A stretch of 58,934 nucleotides of DNA, taken from positions 1 through 58,934 of the forward strand of contig JBGANK010000018.1 in the NCBI GenBank assembly GCA_044222395.1, in the 5' to 3' direction. A model generated the notes under the pieces. That model saw only the letters and a list, made by a program, of their open reading frames with translations, was not told the origin of the DNA and made no database searches. A program made the translations under genes and the position numbers. This document shows, piece after piece, positions 44,902-53,227 of this stretch. This stretch comes from JAEUMD01 sp044222395 (GTDB taxonomy: Bacteria; Pseudomonadota; Alphaproteobacteria; Rhizobiales; Hyphomicrobiaceae). How positions within the stretch are numbered: the first letter of the stretch is position 1; each line of letters begins with the position of its first letter.

Positions 44902-46557
44902 ATGCACAACGCGGCAGACACACAGCACAACATTCGCGACGCCGCGCAAGGCGAAAAGTATCGCCGCGCCATCAGCGAACTGCGCGAGACGCGTTTGAAG
45001 CTTGCCAACGGCTCCAGCATCAAGCCCGAGTTCGAATATGAGATGCTGTCGATCTTCGCGCGCAACGAACTTGCCGCAGCCTTCACGATCACCGGCCTGT
45101 CGGCCATCTTTTCCCTCGCCTCGATGTTCTGGGCGCCGGTTCCCCAGGCGATACTCTGGCTGTTCCTGGTGATCACCGCAAAGGTGCTGCAGCTCGAGCT
45201 TTGCCGCCGCTTTCAGAACATTCCCCGCGATCAGGTCAATCTCAAGTCCTGGCGCAGCAAACTGCTTGCATCCGAAGTGCTGAGCGGCATGTGTTGGGCT
45301 GGCTTTGCGCTCATCGGCATCGGCACGCATGACCAGACCGTGCCCAGCCTGCTCTTCTCGTCGCATGTCTTCTTGTTCGCGGCCCTGATCGTCGTGCTCG
45401 CAATTCGCATGACGTTCGCCTCCACCGTCACAACGATCCTCTACGCTGGCACGATCCCGATGACTATTGCCGTGGTCGGGCGTTTGCTGATGCTTTCCGA
45501 TCCGTTCTACATGGCACTGGCGCTCATGGCGGTGGGCGTCCACATCTACTTCATCTTCCTCGCCCGCGGCCTCAACTCGACAGCACTCGCCATGCTGGAG
45601 TTCCGCGCGCAGAAGGACGCGCTGATCGCCGAGCTCGAAGAGGAGAAGTCGTTCTCCGACGAGGCCCGCCGTCGCGCCGAAGCCGCCAACAAGGCAAAGT
45701 CGCGTTTTCTTGCAACCATGAGCCATGAGCTGCGCACGCCGCTCAACGCCATCATGGGATTCTCGGAGGTCATGAAGACCGAGATCCTCGGCCCGATGTC
45801 GAATCCGACCTACCGCGACTACGCCGGCTCGATCCACGACAGCGGCCGTCACCTGCTCAACCTGATCAATGAGATTCTCGACCTGTCTCGCATCGAGGCG
45901 GGACGCTATGAGCTGCACGAAGAGCCGATGCGGCTGTCCGACGTCGTCGACGACTGCTGTCGCCTGCTCAAGCTGCGCGCCGAGAGCAAAGGGCTCACGT
46001 TGAGCGAGGAATTCGAGTTCAATCTGCCGCAGGTCTGGGCTGACCAGCGCGCGATCCGCCAGGTCTGCTTGAACCTCATCTCCAATGCGCTCAAATTCAC
46101 GCCCAAGGGTGGCCGCGTCACGGTATCGGTATTTGCCACCACTGATGGCGGCCAGATCGTCGCCGTCCGCGATACCGGCCCCGGCATTCCCGAGGACGAG
46201 ATCCCCAAGGTCCTGCAGGCCTTCGGCCAAGGCTCGCTCGCGCACCACACGGCCGAAGGCGGAACCGGACTTGGCCTGCCGATCGTCAAGAACCTGATCG
46301 AGCTTCACGGTGGCACGTTCGAGCTTCATTCGGAATTGCGCAAGGGCACCGAAGCCATCGTCTACCTGCCCCGTCAGCGCATTCTGGAAAGTCTGCCGCC
46401 TCTCCAGCCACTCGGACATGAGCGTCACCGCAGAGCTGATGCGCACACGACAACCACCGTGCCCTCTCGCGCTGCCTCTCGTTCGCCACGCCTGGTCTCA
46501 TCAGCTCGCCACGGTGCTGGCGCAATCGACAAATCGAATGGACGGGCCCATCTTTGA
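44902..46557 (+). CDS. Membrane sensor histidine kinase (DivJ/PleC/PdhS-like)
   Basis: 551 residues from the ATG at 44902; earlier ATGs in frame exist (44833) and the start is not certain. A short soluble N-terminus is followed by about six membrane helices (70-235), a coiled-coil linker with FSDEARRRAEAANKAK, then HisKA with FLATMSHELRTPLNAI (phospho-accepting H275) and the HATPase domain with NLISNALKFTPKGG, DTGPGIP and GGTGLGLPIVKNL. The kinase core resembles the DivJ/PleC group of alphaproteobacterial cell-cycle kinases. The last 50 residues or so after the kinase core look like low-complexity read-through. No response regulator is adjacent. Confidence 0.85.
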   Translation: MHNAADTQHNIRDAAQGEKYRRAISELRETRLKLANGSSIKPEFEYEMLSIFARNELAAAFTITGLSAIFSLASMFWAPVPQAILWLFLVITAKVLQLELCRRFQNIPRDQVNLKSWRSKLLASEVLSGMCWAGFALIGIGTHDQTVPSLLFSSHVFLFAALIVVLAIRMTFASTVTTILYAGTIPMTIAVVGRLLMLSDPFYMALALMAVGVHIYFIFLARGLNSTALAMLEFRAQKDALIAELEEEKSFSDEARRRAEAANKAKSRFLATMSHELRTPLNAIMGFSEVMKTEILGPMSNPTYRDYAGSIHDSGRHLLNLINEILDLSRIEAGRYELHEEPMRLSDVVDDCCRLLKLRAESKGLTLSEEFEFNLPQVWADQRAIRQVCLNLISNALKFTPKGGRVTVSVFATTDGGQIVAVRDTGPGIPEDEIPKVLQAFGQGSLAHHTAEGGTGLGLPIVKNLIELHGGTFELHSELRKGTEAIVYLPRQRILESLPPLQPLGHERHRRADAHTTTTVPSRAASRSPRLVSSARHGAGAIDKSNGRAHL

Positions 46558-46741
46558 ATTTATGGGCATAAGACCACACCGCCATTCTCCCGCTGGCAGC
46601 ACGACACCTGCCAGATTAGCTGTGCCACGCCATTCCCCACTTGTGAGGCCGTCTTTCCACCCCTACACCACGGGGGCAAGCCGAACGGGCATGTGGTCTG
46701 GCACGGGAAGGAATTGAAAGATCGAACAGAATGCAACAGTT

Positions 46742-46927
46742 ATGAGGAGTCCCTGCGTCGACGTGTGCACGATGGACGCGAGTTCCGGCCTTTGTTGTGG
46801 CTGCGGTCGCACACTGGACGAGATTGCTGCGTGGGCGTCGATGACCGATGCAGAGCGCGAGCGTATCATGGCGCTTCTCCCGGCGCGCAAGCGTGCGGCA
46901 GGCCTGCGATTGATCGCGGAGGAATAG
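46742..46927 (+). CDS. DUF1289 domain protein
   Basis: 61 residues. The family pattern CVDVCTMD...LCCGCGRTLDEI places four cysteines in two CxxxC/CxxC-like pairs, followed by W and MTDAER, and an arginine-rich helix. A likely small zinc or iron-sulfur protein, function unknown. It overlaps nothing and ends 4 bases before the next gene's start, so the two are probably one operon. Confidence 0.85.
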   Translation: MRSPCVDVCTMDASSGLCCGCGRTLDEIAAWASMTDAERERIMALLPARKRAAGLRLIAEE

Positions 46928-46931
46928 GCTC

Positions 46932-47636
46932 ATGATCTTCTGGCTCGTGCTTTTGCTGGCGGCCCTCGCCTTTGCGTTCTTTGCGGTCCAAAGCAACCCC
47001 GAAGCCGTCGCTAGCCTGCTCAACGTCGAGACCGGGGCAATCGTAGTCGCTCTGGCACTCGTTTTCTATGCCGCCATACTGCTCACAGCGAACCGCAGCG
47101 CGGTTGGCGAGAAGGTCCGGCATCTTGCGATCTGGGGCGGCCTGATGCTGGTCCTGGTCGCCGGCTACAGCTTCCGCGGCGAAGTTGGCACCGTCGCCGA
47201 ACGCATCATGGGCAACCTGATGCCCCCCGGCGCCGCGCTTACCGTCGAGACCGGCGTTCCAGGCGAGCGTGCCGTACGCATTCGCAAGCGGCCCGATGGG
47301 CATTTCTCCGCCACAGCAACCGTCAACGGCACGCCCATGACGCTTATGCTCGACACCGGCGCATCGACAGTTGTTCTGAAGCCTGCCGACGCCATCCAGG
47401 CCGGCATCGACGTCAAAGCGCTCTCCTATACGCTCCCCGTCAAGACAGCCAACGGCACCACCTATGCCGCCTCTGTAAGGCTTGGCGCCGTTTCCATCGG
47501 GCCGATCGTGGTTAAGGACGTCGAGGCCCTTGTCGCCAAGCCAGGAAATCTTAACGAAAGCCTGCTCGGTATGAGTTTTTTAAGACGATTGAGGTCTTTT
47601 GATTTCTCAGGTGAGTTCGTGACGCTCAGAGGCTGA
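46932..47636 (+). CDS. TIGR02281 clan AA aspartic protease (retropepsin-like)
   Basis: 234 residues; ATG preceded by GGAGGAA. Three N-terminal hydrophobic segments (about 3-20, 35-55, 65-85) place the protease domain outside the membrane. MLDTGASTVVL (about 138-148) is the aspartic protease active site; ending GMSFLRRLRSFDFSGEFVTLRG is typical of the family. Retropepsins of this kind work as dimers, so one DTGA per chain is enough. It follows DUF1289 and is followed by a second copy at 47688. Confidence 0.9.
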   Translation: MIFWLVLLLAALAFAFFAVQSNPEAVASLLNVETGAIVVALALVFYAAILLTANRSAVGEKVRHLAIWGGLMLVLVAGYSFRGEVGTVAERIMGNLMPPGAALTVETGVPGERAVRIRKRPDGHFSATATVNGTPMTLMLDTGASTVVLKPADAIQAGIDVKALSYTLPVKTANGTTYAASVRLGAVSIGPIVVKDVEALVAKPGNLNESLLGMSFLRRLRSFDFSGEFVTLRG

Positions 47637-47687
47637 CGGCCGCAATCGGCCAATCCCGCAGGGCGCCGCGCGGATCGGGAGTTGGCA

Positions 47688-48275
47688 ATGTCATCTGGCA
47701 TGCAAGGTGTCCTCCGCGATGCATTGGGCTGGGTCGCGAGCGCAGCGGTTCTGGCACTGGTGATTACCAATTTCGATCAGATCCGGGCATTCAACAACAG
47801 CCTGCTCGGCATCGAAACCCCGGCCGCGGAGGCCGACGGCCCTGCCGCCAAGCGCACGACGATGGCAGCTGCGGTCGAAACCCCACGTCCCGCCTCGAGC
47901 TCAAGCGGTCGCGTCGAGCTTTCCGCAAACAATCATGGCCATTACGCCGCCGAGGCCGATATCAATGGACGCGGCCTTTCTCTCATGGTCGACACCGGCG
48001 CATCGTTGGTCGTGCTGACATACGAGGACGCGGAACGCGCCGGTGTGTTCGTATCCGACAGCCAGTTCACCGCACGCTCGCAGACTGCCAATGGCGTCGC
48101 CCGCAACGCGCTCGTCACCCTGGATGAGGTCTGCGTCCAGAGCGTCTGCGTCAGGGACGTCAAGGCCATGGTGGCCGAGCCAGGCCGCCTTCACGTCTCA
48201 CTGCTCGGCATGACGTACCTCGGTCGCTTGCGCCGGGTCGACATGCAGGCAGGCCGTCTGACGCTCGAAAATTGA
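47688..48275 (+). CDS. Second TIGR02281 clan AA aspartic protease
   Basis: 195 residues from the ATG at 47688, with GGGAG upstream. One N-terminal membrane helix (about 12-30) is followed by a linker and the retropepsin domain with MVDTGASLVVL and the C-terminal LLGMTYLGRLRRVDMQAGRL. It is a diverged tandem paralogue of the preceding gene, 51 bases downstream, sharing the DTGAS core but with only one membrane helix. Possible heterodimer with its neighbour. Confidence 0.9.
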   Translation: MSSGMQGVLRDALGWVASAAVLALVITNFDQIRAFNNSLLGIETPAAEADGPAAKRTTMAAAVETPRPASSSSGRVELSANNHGHYAAEADINGRGLSLMVDTGASLVVLTYEDAERAGVFVSDSQFTARSQTANGVARNALVTLDEVCVQSVCVRDVKAMVAEPGRLHVSLLGMTYLGRLRRVDMQAGRLTLEN

Positions 48276-48452
48276 TCGAGCGCAAGCAGGCACCCCGAAT
48301 AAGAACGACAATAGCTGGTACCGCACGCGTTTGCCGAAGCGGAAGCGTGCGGCTATTGCTGCGCGACGCCTGCGTACCAGGACATCATGGTTGGCGGGTG
48401 ACGCCACTTCCTATAGCTTGCGCCGCGAACCACAACGGGGGGATCCGCCCAC

Positions 48453-49952
48453 ATGCTTCCAACTCCGCGCGCCGATCTGAAGCCCAACACTGCCGATTTC
48501 GAACGCTTCCCCCAGGTCAAGCCGACCGGCTTTCGCGAGTATGACGCGCGCTGGCTGTTCCCCGAAGAAATCAACCTGATGGGACTGAACGCAGTCGGCC
48601 TCGGCATGGCCAAGCTTTTCACCGAGCGCGGCGTACCGCGCCGTATTGTGGTCGGCCACGACTACCGCTGGTACTCCGGCGCAGTGAAGCAGGCGCTGAT
48701 GACCGGGCTGCTCGCCGGCGGCTGCGAGGTGCACGACATCGGCCTCGCGCTCTCGCCGGTCGCCTATTACGCACAGTTTGCGCTCGATGTTGAAGGCGTC
48801 GCCATGGTGACGGCCTCCCACAATGACAACGGCTGGACCGGCATCAAGATGGGGCTTTCGCGTCCCCTCACGTTCGGACCCGAAGAAATGGGACGCCTGA
48901 AGGAGATCGTGCTCGCAGGCGACTACGAAATGCGCGTCGGCGGCCGCTACATATTCGTTCCCGACATGGCCGAGCGCTACATCGCCCAACTCTCCGACCG
49001 GCCGAAACTCAAGCGCCGGCTCAAGGTGGTGGCGGCCTGCGGCAATGGCACGGCCGGCGTCTTCGCGCCCCGCGTCTTGGAAGCGATCGGCTGCGAGGTC
49101 GTCCCGCTCGATACCGTACTCGATCATTCCTTCCCCCGCTACAATCCCAATCCGGAAGACCTGAAGATGCTGCACGCCATCGCCGATGCGGTGCGCGAGC
49201 ACAAGGCCGACGTCGGGCTGGGTTTCGACGGTGACGGCGACCGCTGCGGCGTCGTCGACAATGAGGGCGAAGAAATCTTCGCCGACAAGGTTGGCGTGAT
49301 GCTGGCCCGCGACATCTCCGGGCTTCACAAAGATGCGCGTTTCGTCGCCGACGTGAAATCGACCGGCCTGTTCATGACCGATCCCGTCCTCAACGCCAAC
49401 GGCGCCAAGACCACCTACTGGAAAACCGGCCACTCCTATATCAAACGCTTCAGCTTCGAGAACAAGGCGCTCGTCGGCTTCGAGAAGTCCGGCCACTTCT
49501 TCTTCAATCCGCCGCTCGGACGCGGTTACGACGACGGGTTGGTGTCCGCGATCGCCGTCTGCGACATGCTCGACCGCAATCCGACTAAGACGATGGCCGA
49601 CCTCAAGAACGCGCTGCCCAAGACCTGGCAGTCCCCGACCATGTCGCCCCACTGCGGTGACGAAGTGAAGTACGGCGTCGTCGACAAGATCGTCGCCCAC
49701 TTCAAGGACCTTGCCGACAAGGGCGGCGAGGTCGCGGGCCAGAAGGTGCGCGAACTCATCACCGTCAATGGCGTCCGCATCGTGCTGGCCGACGGCACCT
49801 GGGGCCTGATCCGCGCCTCCTCCAACAAGCCCGAGCTGGTCGTCGTCGTCGAAAGCCCGACGTCGGAAGCCAACATGAAGGCGATCTTTGCAGCACTCGA
49901 CAAGGAGCTGCAGACCCATCCCGAGGTTGGCGCCTACAATCAGAAGATCTGA
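48453..49952 (+). CDS. Phosphomannomutase/phosphoglucomutase
   Basis: 499 residues. The alpha-D-phosphohexomutase four-domain fold has the phosphoserine loop VTASHNDNGWTGIKMG (about 112-127), the magnesium loop GFDGDGDRCG (about 252-261) and the sugar-binding EKSGHFFFNPP segment. Enzymes of this type interconvert mannose- or glucose-6-phosphate and the 1-phosphate for exopolysaccharide and LPS synthesis. Strong start, GGGGG upstream. Complete. Confidence 0.92.
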   Translation: MLPTPRADLKPNTADFERFPQVKPTGFREYDARWLFPEEINLMGLNAVGLGMAKLFTERGVPRRIVVGHDYRWYSGAVKQALMTGLLAGGCEVHDIGLALSPVAYYAQFALDVEGVAMVTASHNDNGWTGIKMGLSRPLTFGPEEMGRLKEIVLAGDYEMRVGGRYIFVPDMAERYIAQLSDRPKLKRRLKVVAACGNGTAGVFAPRVLEAIGCEVVPLDTVLDHSFPRYNPNPEDLKMLHAIADAVREHKADVGLGFDGDGDRCGVVDNEGEEIFADKVGVMLARDISGLHKDARFVADVKSTGLFMTDPVLNANGAKTTYWKTGHSYIKRFSFENKALVGFEKSGHFFFNPPLGRGYDDGLVSAIAVCDMLDRNPTKTMADLKNALPKTWQSPTMSPHCGDEVKYGVVDKIVAHFKDLADKGGEVAGQKVRELITVNGVRIVLADGTWGLIRASSNKPELVVVVESPTSEANMKAIFAALDKELQTHPEVGAYNQKI

Positions 49953-50000
49953 AGGACAACAGCGACGGGCGAGAATTTTGACTGGCTGCTTCACTCCAAC

Positions 50001-50320
50001 GTCAAGGCCGGATCGAGTCCACGCCTGTCCGGTTCGCGATGAGGCACCGATCAGGCGCCGTTTCGCCTCTCCACATAAGGGAGAGGCCGGCGCGGCCGGA
50101 GCGTCGAGAAATGCGAGAAAACATTGACCCCGCGCCGGGTGAGGAGGCGCGCCGCATCACGATCGTTCGAGGTTTCACCCCTCGCCCTGACCCTCACCCA
50201 GGGGGAGAGGAAACCGAGTTCCCAACGCCGCTCGAAAACAAAAATTCTCGTCGTATCCGAGGCTCCCGATCGCAAACCGAAAACTCAACCGGACAGGCGT
50301 GGATCGAGTCCGGCCTTGAC
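50001..50320. repeat. MITE-like element with 34-base terminal inverted repeats and internal REP palindromes
   Basis: A 34-base sequence at 50001-50034 recurs in inverted orientation at 50287-50320 with only a few mismatches in the centre. Between them are hairpin units CCTCTCC...GGAGAGG (50066-50086) and a further CCCTCACCC...GGGGGAGAGG piece (50198-50215) like those near 39600. No open frame inside resembles a transposase, so it would be non-autonomous. The rest of the gap 49953-50378 holds nothing I recognise; no target duplication is evident. Confidence 0.6.
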
Positions 50321-50378
50321 GAAAGTAGAATAATGCGAGCCTCAAACTGATCGGATCGGAGCGTACCCAGCGCAATGG

Positions 50379-51062
50379 TCAGTTCATCTTGTCCTTGCTG
50401 CCGCCCTTGTCCTTTTCGATCCGCTCGCGCTCGGCATAGCGCTCCAGGTGAAAACGCTGGAAGTTGCGATCCTTCTCGTAGACCTTTGCATGCACCCACG
50501 TGAACATGTCGTAGAACGTGCCCGCGCCGATGCCGAGGTTCATGCGCGCCACCTCGAGCGGCTGTCCCCATTGCCCCTTGTGATCGTCCAGGCTCTCCTT
50601 GAAGAACACCACCGTCGGCGTGAACATGATGCCCCAGCGTTCTGCGAGCTTCTTCTCCGGCAACTTCTGTCCGTCAAAGTCCGTCACCTCGCGCTCCCCC
50701 CACAGATCGAGCTGCACCACCGCGAAATTCTCCCGCACATAGTCGTTGATGTAGCGCTTCGAAAGAACCTCGGTGTGCATCTTCGTGCAGTAGATGCAGC
50801 CACGCTGCTCGAAGAACACCGCAAACCGCTTGCCGTGCGCCCGCGCCTCGGCGAAGTCTTCGCGCAGATCGAAGAACGACTGCACGAACCAGCTCTGGTG
50901 AAAGATGCCGTCCTCGCCCTTCAGCGGCGCGACCGCCGGCTCGTCGGCACCGATCGCCGGCGGCAGTTGCACGCCATCGGCGGCTTGGACAGGCGTCAAT
51001 ACCGCCAGCAAAGCAACAAACACTGTGCAGGCCGTAGACGCGATACGCTCGATGGGGTTCAT
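50379..51062 (-). CDS. Periplasmic thioredoxin-fold protein (SoxW-like)
   Basis: 227 residues from the ATG at 51062; an upstream start would add 10 residues. A signal peptide covers about 1-26 (ending TPVQAADG). The thioredoxin domain has FFEQRGCIYCTKMH with the CxxC redox pair, then a cis-proline in MFTPTVVFF. SoxW and related proteins reduce disulfides in the periplasm and are often linked to sulfur oxidation genes. It lies downstream of the TauE-type gene on the same strand, 75 bases away. Link to the distant sulfite dehydrogenase is possible but unproven. Confidence 0.85.
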   Translation of the reverse strand: MNPIERIASTACTVFVALLAVLTPVQAADGVQLPPAIGADEPAVAPLKGEDGIFHQSWFVQSFFDLREDFAEARAHGKRFAVFFEQRGCIYCTKMHTEVLSKRYINDYVRENFAVVQLDLWGEREVTDFDGQKLPEKKLAERWGIMFTPTVVFFKESLDDHKGQWGQPLEVARMNLGIGAGTFYDMFTWVHAKVYEKDRNFQRFHLERYAERERIEKDKGGSKDKMN

Positions 51063-51136
51063 CAACGCAACTACCTCGTGAATGGTCCTCAATCAGACTA
51101 CAGGACGTCCGCGCCCGGCGCCAAGCACGAAGCGTC

Positions 51137-51979
51137 TCACCCCCCGGTTACAACGATCCAGAGGAAATGCGCCGCGACGATGTAAAGGAAAACCGCAAAC
51201 GCTTGTTCCAGGCGCCGTTTCGGAATGCCATGCGCAATCCGCACGCCGATCGGCGCGGTCATGACGCTCATCGGGATGATGAGCGCGGCGCCGAGCAGGC
51301 TCACATAACCGATCGAGAACGGCAGCCTGCCGGCCACATCCCACCCGGCCCACATGTAGCCGATCACGCCCGGGATCGACACCAGCGGCCCGAATCCCGA
51401 CGACGTTGCCACCGCCTGCAGCATCGGCCGGCCATAGATCGTCATCACGGCCACCACGAAAGCCGCTCCGCCAATCGAGATCAGCACCGACACATAGCCG
51501 ACGCCTGTCATGTAGGCTTCGACCACGCGACTCTGAGGAATGTTATCGCCCAGACGCCAATCCTCGCGGTCGAACCACAGCTTCGTCGCCAGCAGCGTAC
51601 CAAATACGATCCAGACCCATTTGAGCGTCGTACCCGAGACGTACTTGGCGGTGACCACGCCGAGCAGCACGCCCAGCACCAGCCAGGGCCCCAATCGCTT
51701 GATCAACGCCATGTCGACCGCGCCCTTCGCCTTGTGCGCGGAAAACGATCGCAGCGAAGTCGGCACGATCACCGCCAGAGATGTGGCTAGCGCCATGTGT
51801 ATGCGAATCGACTGATCGACATCGAGCGCAGTGAAGGTTGCATAGAGCACGGGAACCAGGATGCCGCCGCCGCCGATTCCGAGCAGACCAGACATGATGC
51901 CGACCACCGCACCCGCCAGCAGCAGCGCAACCGCCAGCACCGCCAAGTTGCCGCTCGCCAGTGTCAGCTCAGCGCCCAT
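51137..51979 (-). CDS. Sulfite exporter TauE/SafE family permease
   Basis: 280 residues from the ATG at 51979; longer frames add arginine-rich sequence without homology. About 8 hydrophobic helices and the family motif GLLGIGGGGILVPVL (about residues 30-44), with a second GIGGAAFVVAV-like repeat in the other half (about 180-190). Members export sulfite or sulfoacetate, or move other small anions. In a genome that makes sulfite from methanesulfonate, a sulfite exporter would be a useful safety valve; this is inference. Probably co-transcribed with the thioredoxin gene. Confidence 0.86.
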   Translation of the reverse strand: MGAELTLASGNLAVLAVALLLAGAVVGIMSGLLGIGGGGILVPVLYATFTALDVDQSIRIHMALATSLAVIVPTSLRSFSAHKAKGAVDMALIKRLGPWLVLGVLLGVVTAKYVSGTTLKWVWIVFGTLLATKLWFDREDWRLGDNIPQSRVVEAYMTGVGYVSVLISIGGAAFVVAVMTIYGRPMLQAVATSSGFGPLVSIPGVIGYMWAGWDVAGRLPFSIGYVSLLGAALIIPMSVMTAPIGVRIAHGIPKRRLEQAFAVFLYIVAAHFLWIVVTGG

Positions 51980-52082
51980 GCCGTCACAAGAATCCGATTG
52001 GCCATGCCTTCGGGAAAGGCGATGCTGCCCGCCGCATCCGTTTCCCCCACGCCACAGCGCTAGCACGTCACCGCCTCGACCG

Positions 52083-53087
52083 CTACTGGGCCGCAATGAG
52101 TTCTGACACCGCAACACCCTCCGCAATCGAAAGCGCTTCGATGAGAACGCCGATTCCGGCATCCTTGCCCACGCCCTTCTCGCTCAGATGGCGACGGAAG
52201 GCGCGCGCACGCGGGCGTCCGTGGTAGAGCCCGAGCATATGCCGCGCGACGTTGTTGAGGCGGCCGCCGGACTGCAAGTGTCGCGCGATATGGGGCAGCA
52301 TTGCCTCCACCGCCTGTGCGCGCGACACCGGTTCGCATTCGTCGCCGAACAGCCTGCGATCGACATCCGCCAGAATATAGGGCGTCTGATAGGCGGCCCG
52401 TCCGAGCATCACGCCATCGACGTGTGCAAGGTGCTCCGCCGCCTCATCGAGTGAGGCTATGCCTCCGTTGATAACGACGGTGAGGCCCGGGTGCTGCGCC
52501 TTCAGCCGGTAGACGCGACCGTAGTCGAGCGGCGGCACCTCGCGGTTCTCCTTCGGCGACAATCCCTTCAGCCACGCCTTGCGCGCGTGCACGATGAAGA
52601 CACCACAACCCGCAGCCGACACGCGATCGACGAAGCTCTGGAAGTCGTTCTCGCTATCCTGGTCGTCGATACCGATCCGGCATTTTATCGTGACCGGCAC
52701 GGAGCCCGCGCGCTGCATCATCGCCGCGACACACTCGGCAACGAGATCGGGCTCCGCCATCAGGCAGGCGCCAAACCGCCCATCCTGGACACGATCCGAG
52801 GGACAGCCGACGTTGAGATTGATCTCGTCGTAACCCAGGTCCGCACCGATGCGTGCCGCCTCCGCGAGCTTCGTCGGGTCCGACCCGCCCAGCTGCAGCG
52901 CCACCGGGTGTTCTCGTGCGTCGAACCCCAACAGCCGCTGCCGATCGCCGTGCAGCACCGCCTCGGCCGTCACCATCTCGGTGTAAAGCCGCGCGCGCCG
53001 CGTCAACTGGCGATGGAACATCCGGCAGTGCCGGTCGGTCCAATCCATCATCGGGGCCACGGCAAATCTATGGCATTGGAATTGCAC
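52083..53087 (-). CDS. dusA: tRNA-dihydrouridine synthase A, 5' end replaced by island insertion
   Basis: 334 residues from a GTG at 53087. DusA motifs are FAVAPMMDWTDRHCR at the N-terminus, QLGGSDP, NLNVGCPSDRVQDGRFGACLM with the catalytic cysteine, and the C-terminal helical domain with MLGLYHGRPRARAFRRHLSE. It reduces uridine in tRNA D-loops with FMN and NADPH. A tyrosine recombinase starts divergently 141 bases away, and the sequence before VAPMMDW has no ATG, as expected when an element inserts in the 5' end of dusA and leaves a reconstituted start. Length is close to normal, so the enzyme is probably functional. Confidence 0.88.
   Translation of the reverse strand: MQFQCHRFAVAPMMDWTDRHCRMFHRQLTRRARLYTEMVTAEAVLHGDRQRLLGFDAREHPVALQLGGSDPTKLAEAARIGADLGYDEINLNVGCPSDRVQDGRFGACLMAEPDLVAECVAAMMQRAGSVPVTIKCRIGIDDQDSENDFQSFVDRVSAAGCGVFIVHARKAWLKGLSPKENREVPPLDYGRVYRLKAQHPGLTVVINGGIASLDEAAEHLAHVDGVMLGRAAYQTPYILADVDRRLFGDECEPVSRAQAVEAMLPHIARHLQSGGRLNNVARHMLGLYHGRPRARAFRRHLSEKGVGKDAGIGVLIEALSIAEGVAVSELIAAQ
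53020..53087. other. Probable attachment site (att) at the dusA/island boundary
   Basis: The dusA codons for VAPMMDWTDRHCR are the known target of dusA-associated integrases. The integrase gene begins 141 bases away in the opposite direction, and the codons upstream of this segment in dusA are unlike any DusA N-terminus. The matching half-site at the far end of the island lies outside the window, so the exact core cannot be set. Confidence 0.5.
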
Positions 53088-53227
53088 GTATTTTCCTGTA
53101 TATTCAAGAGAACAAGAATGAGAACATGCACACTTTTGTTCGCACCTGTTCTCGTCTCTACGCAGTGTTTCGCAGCTTCCGTGTGCACGTTTTGTGCACG
53201 AAAACGAAGGGTACGTCACTCGGACCG

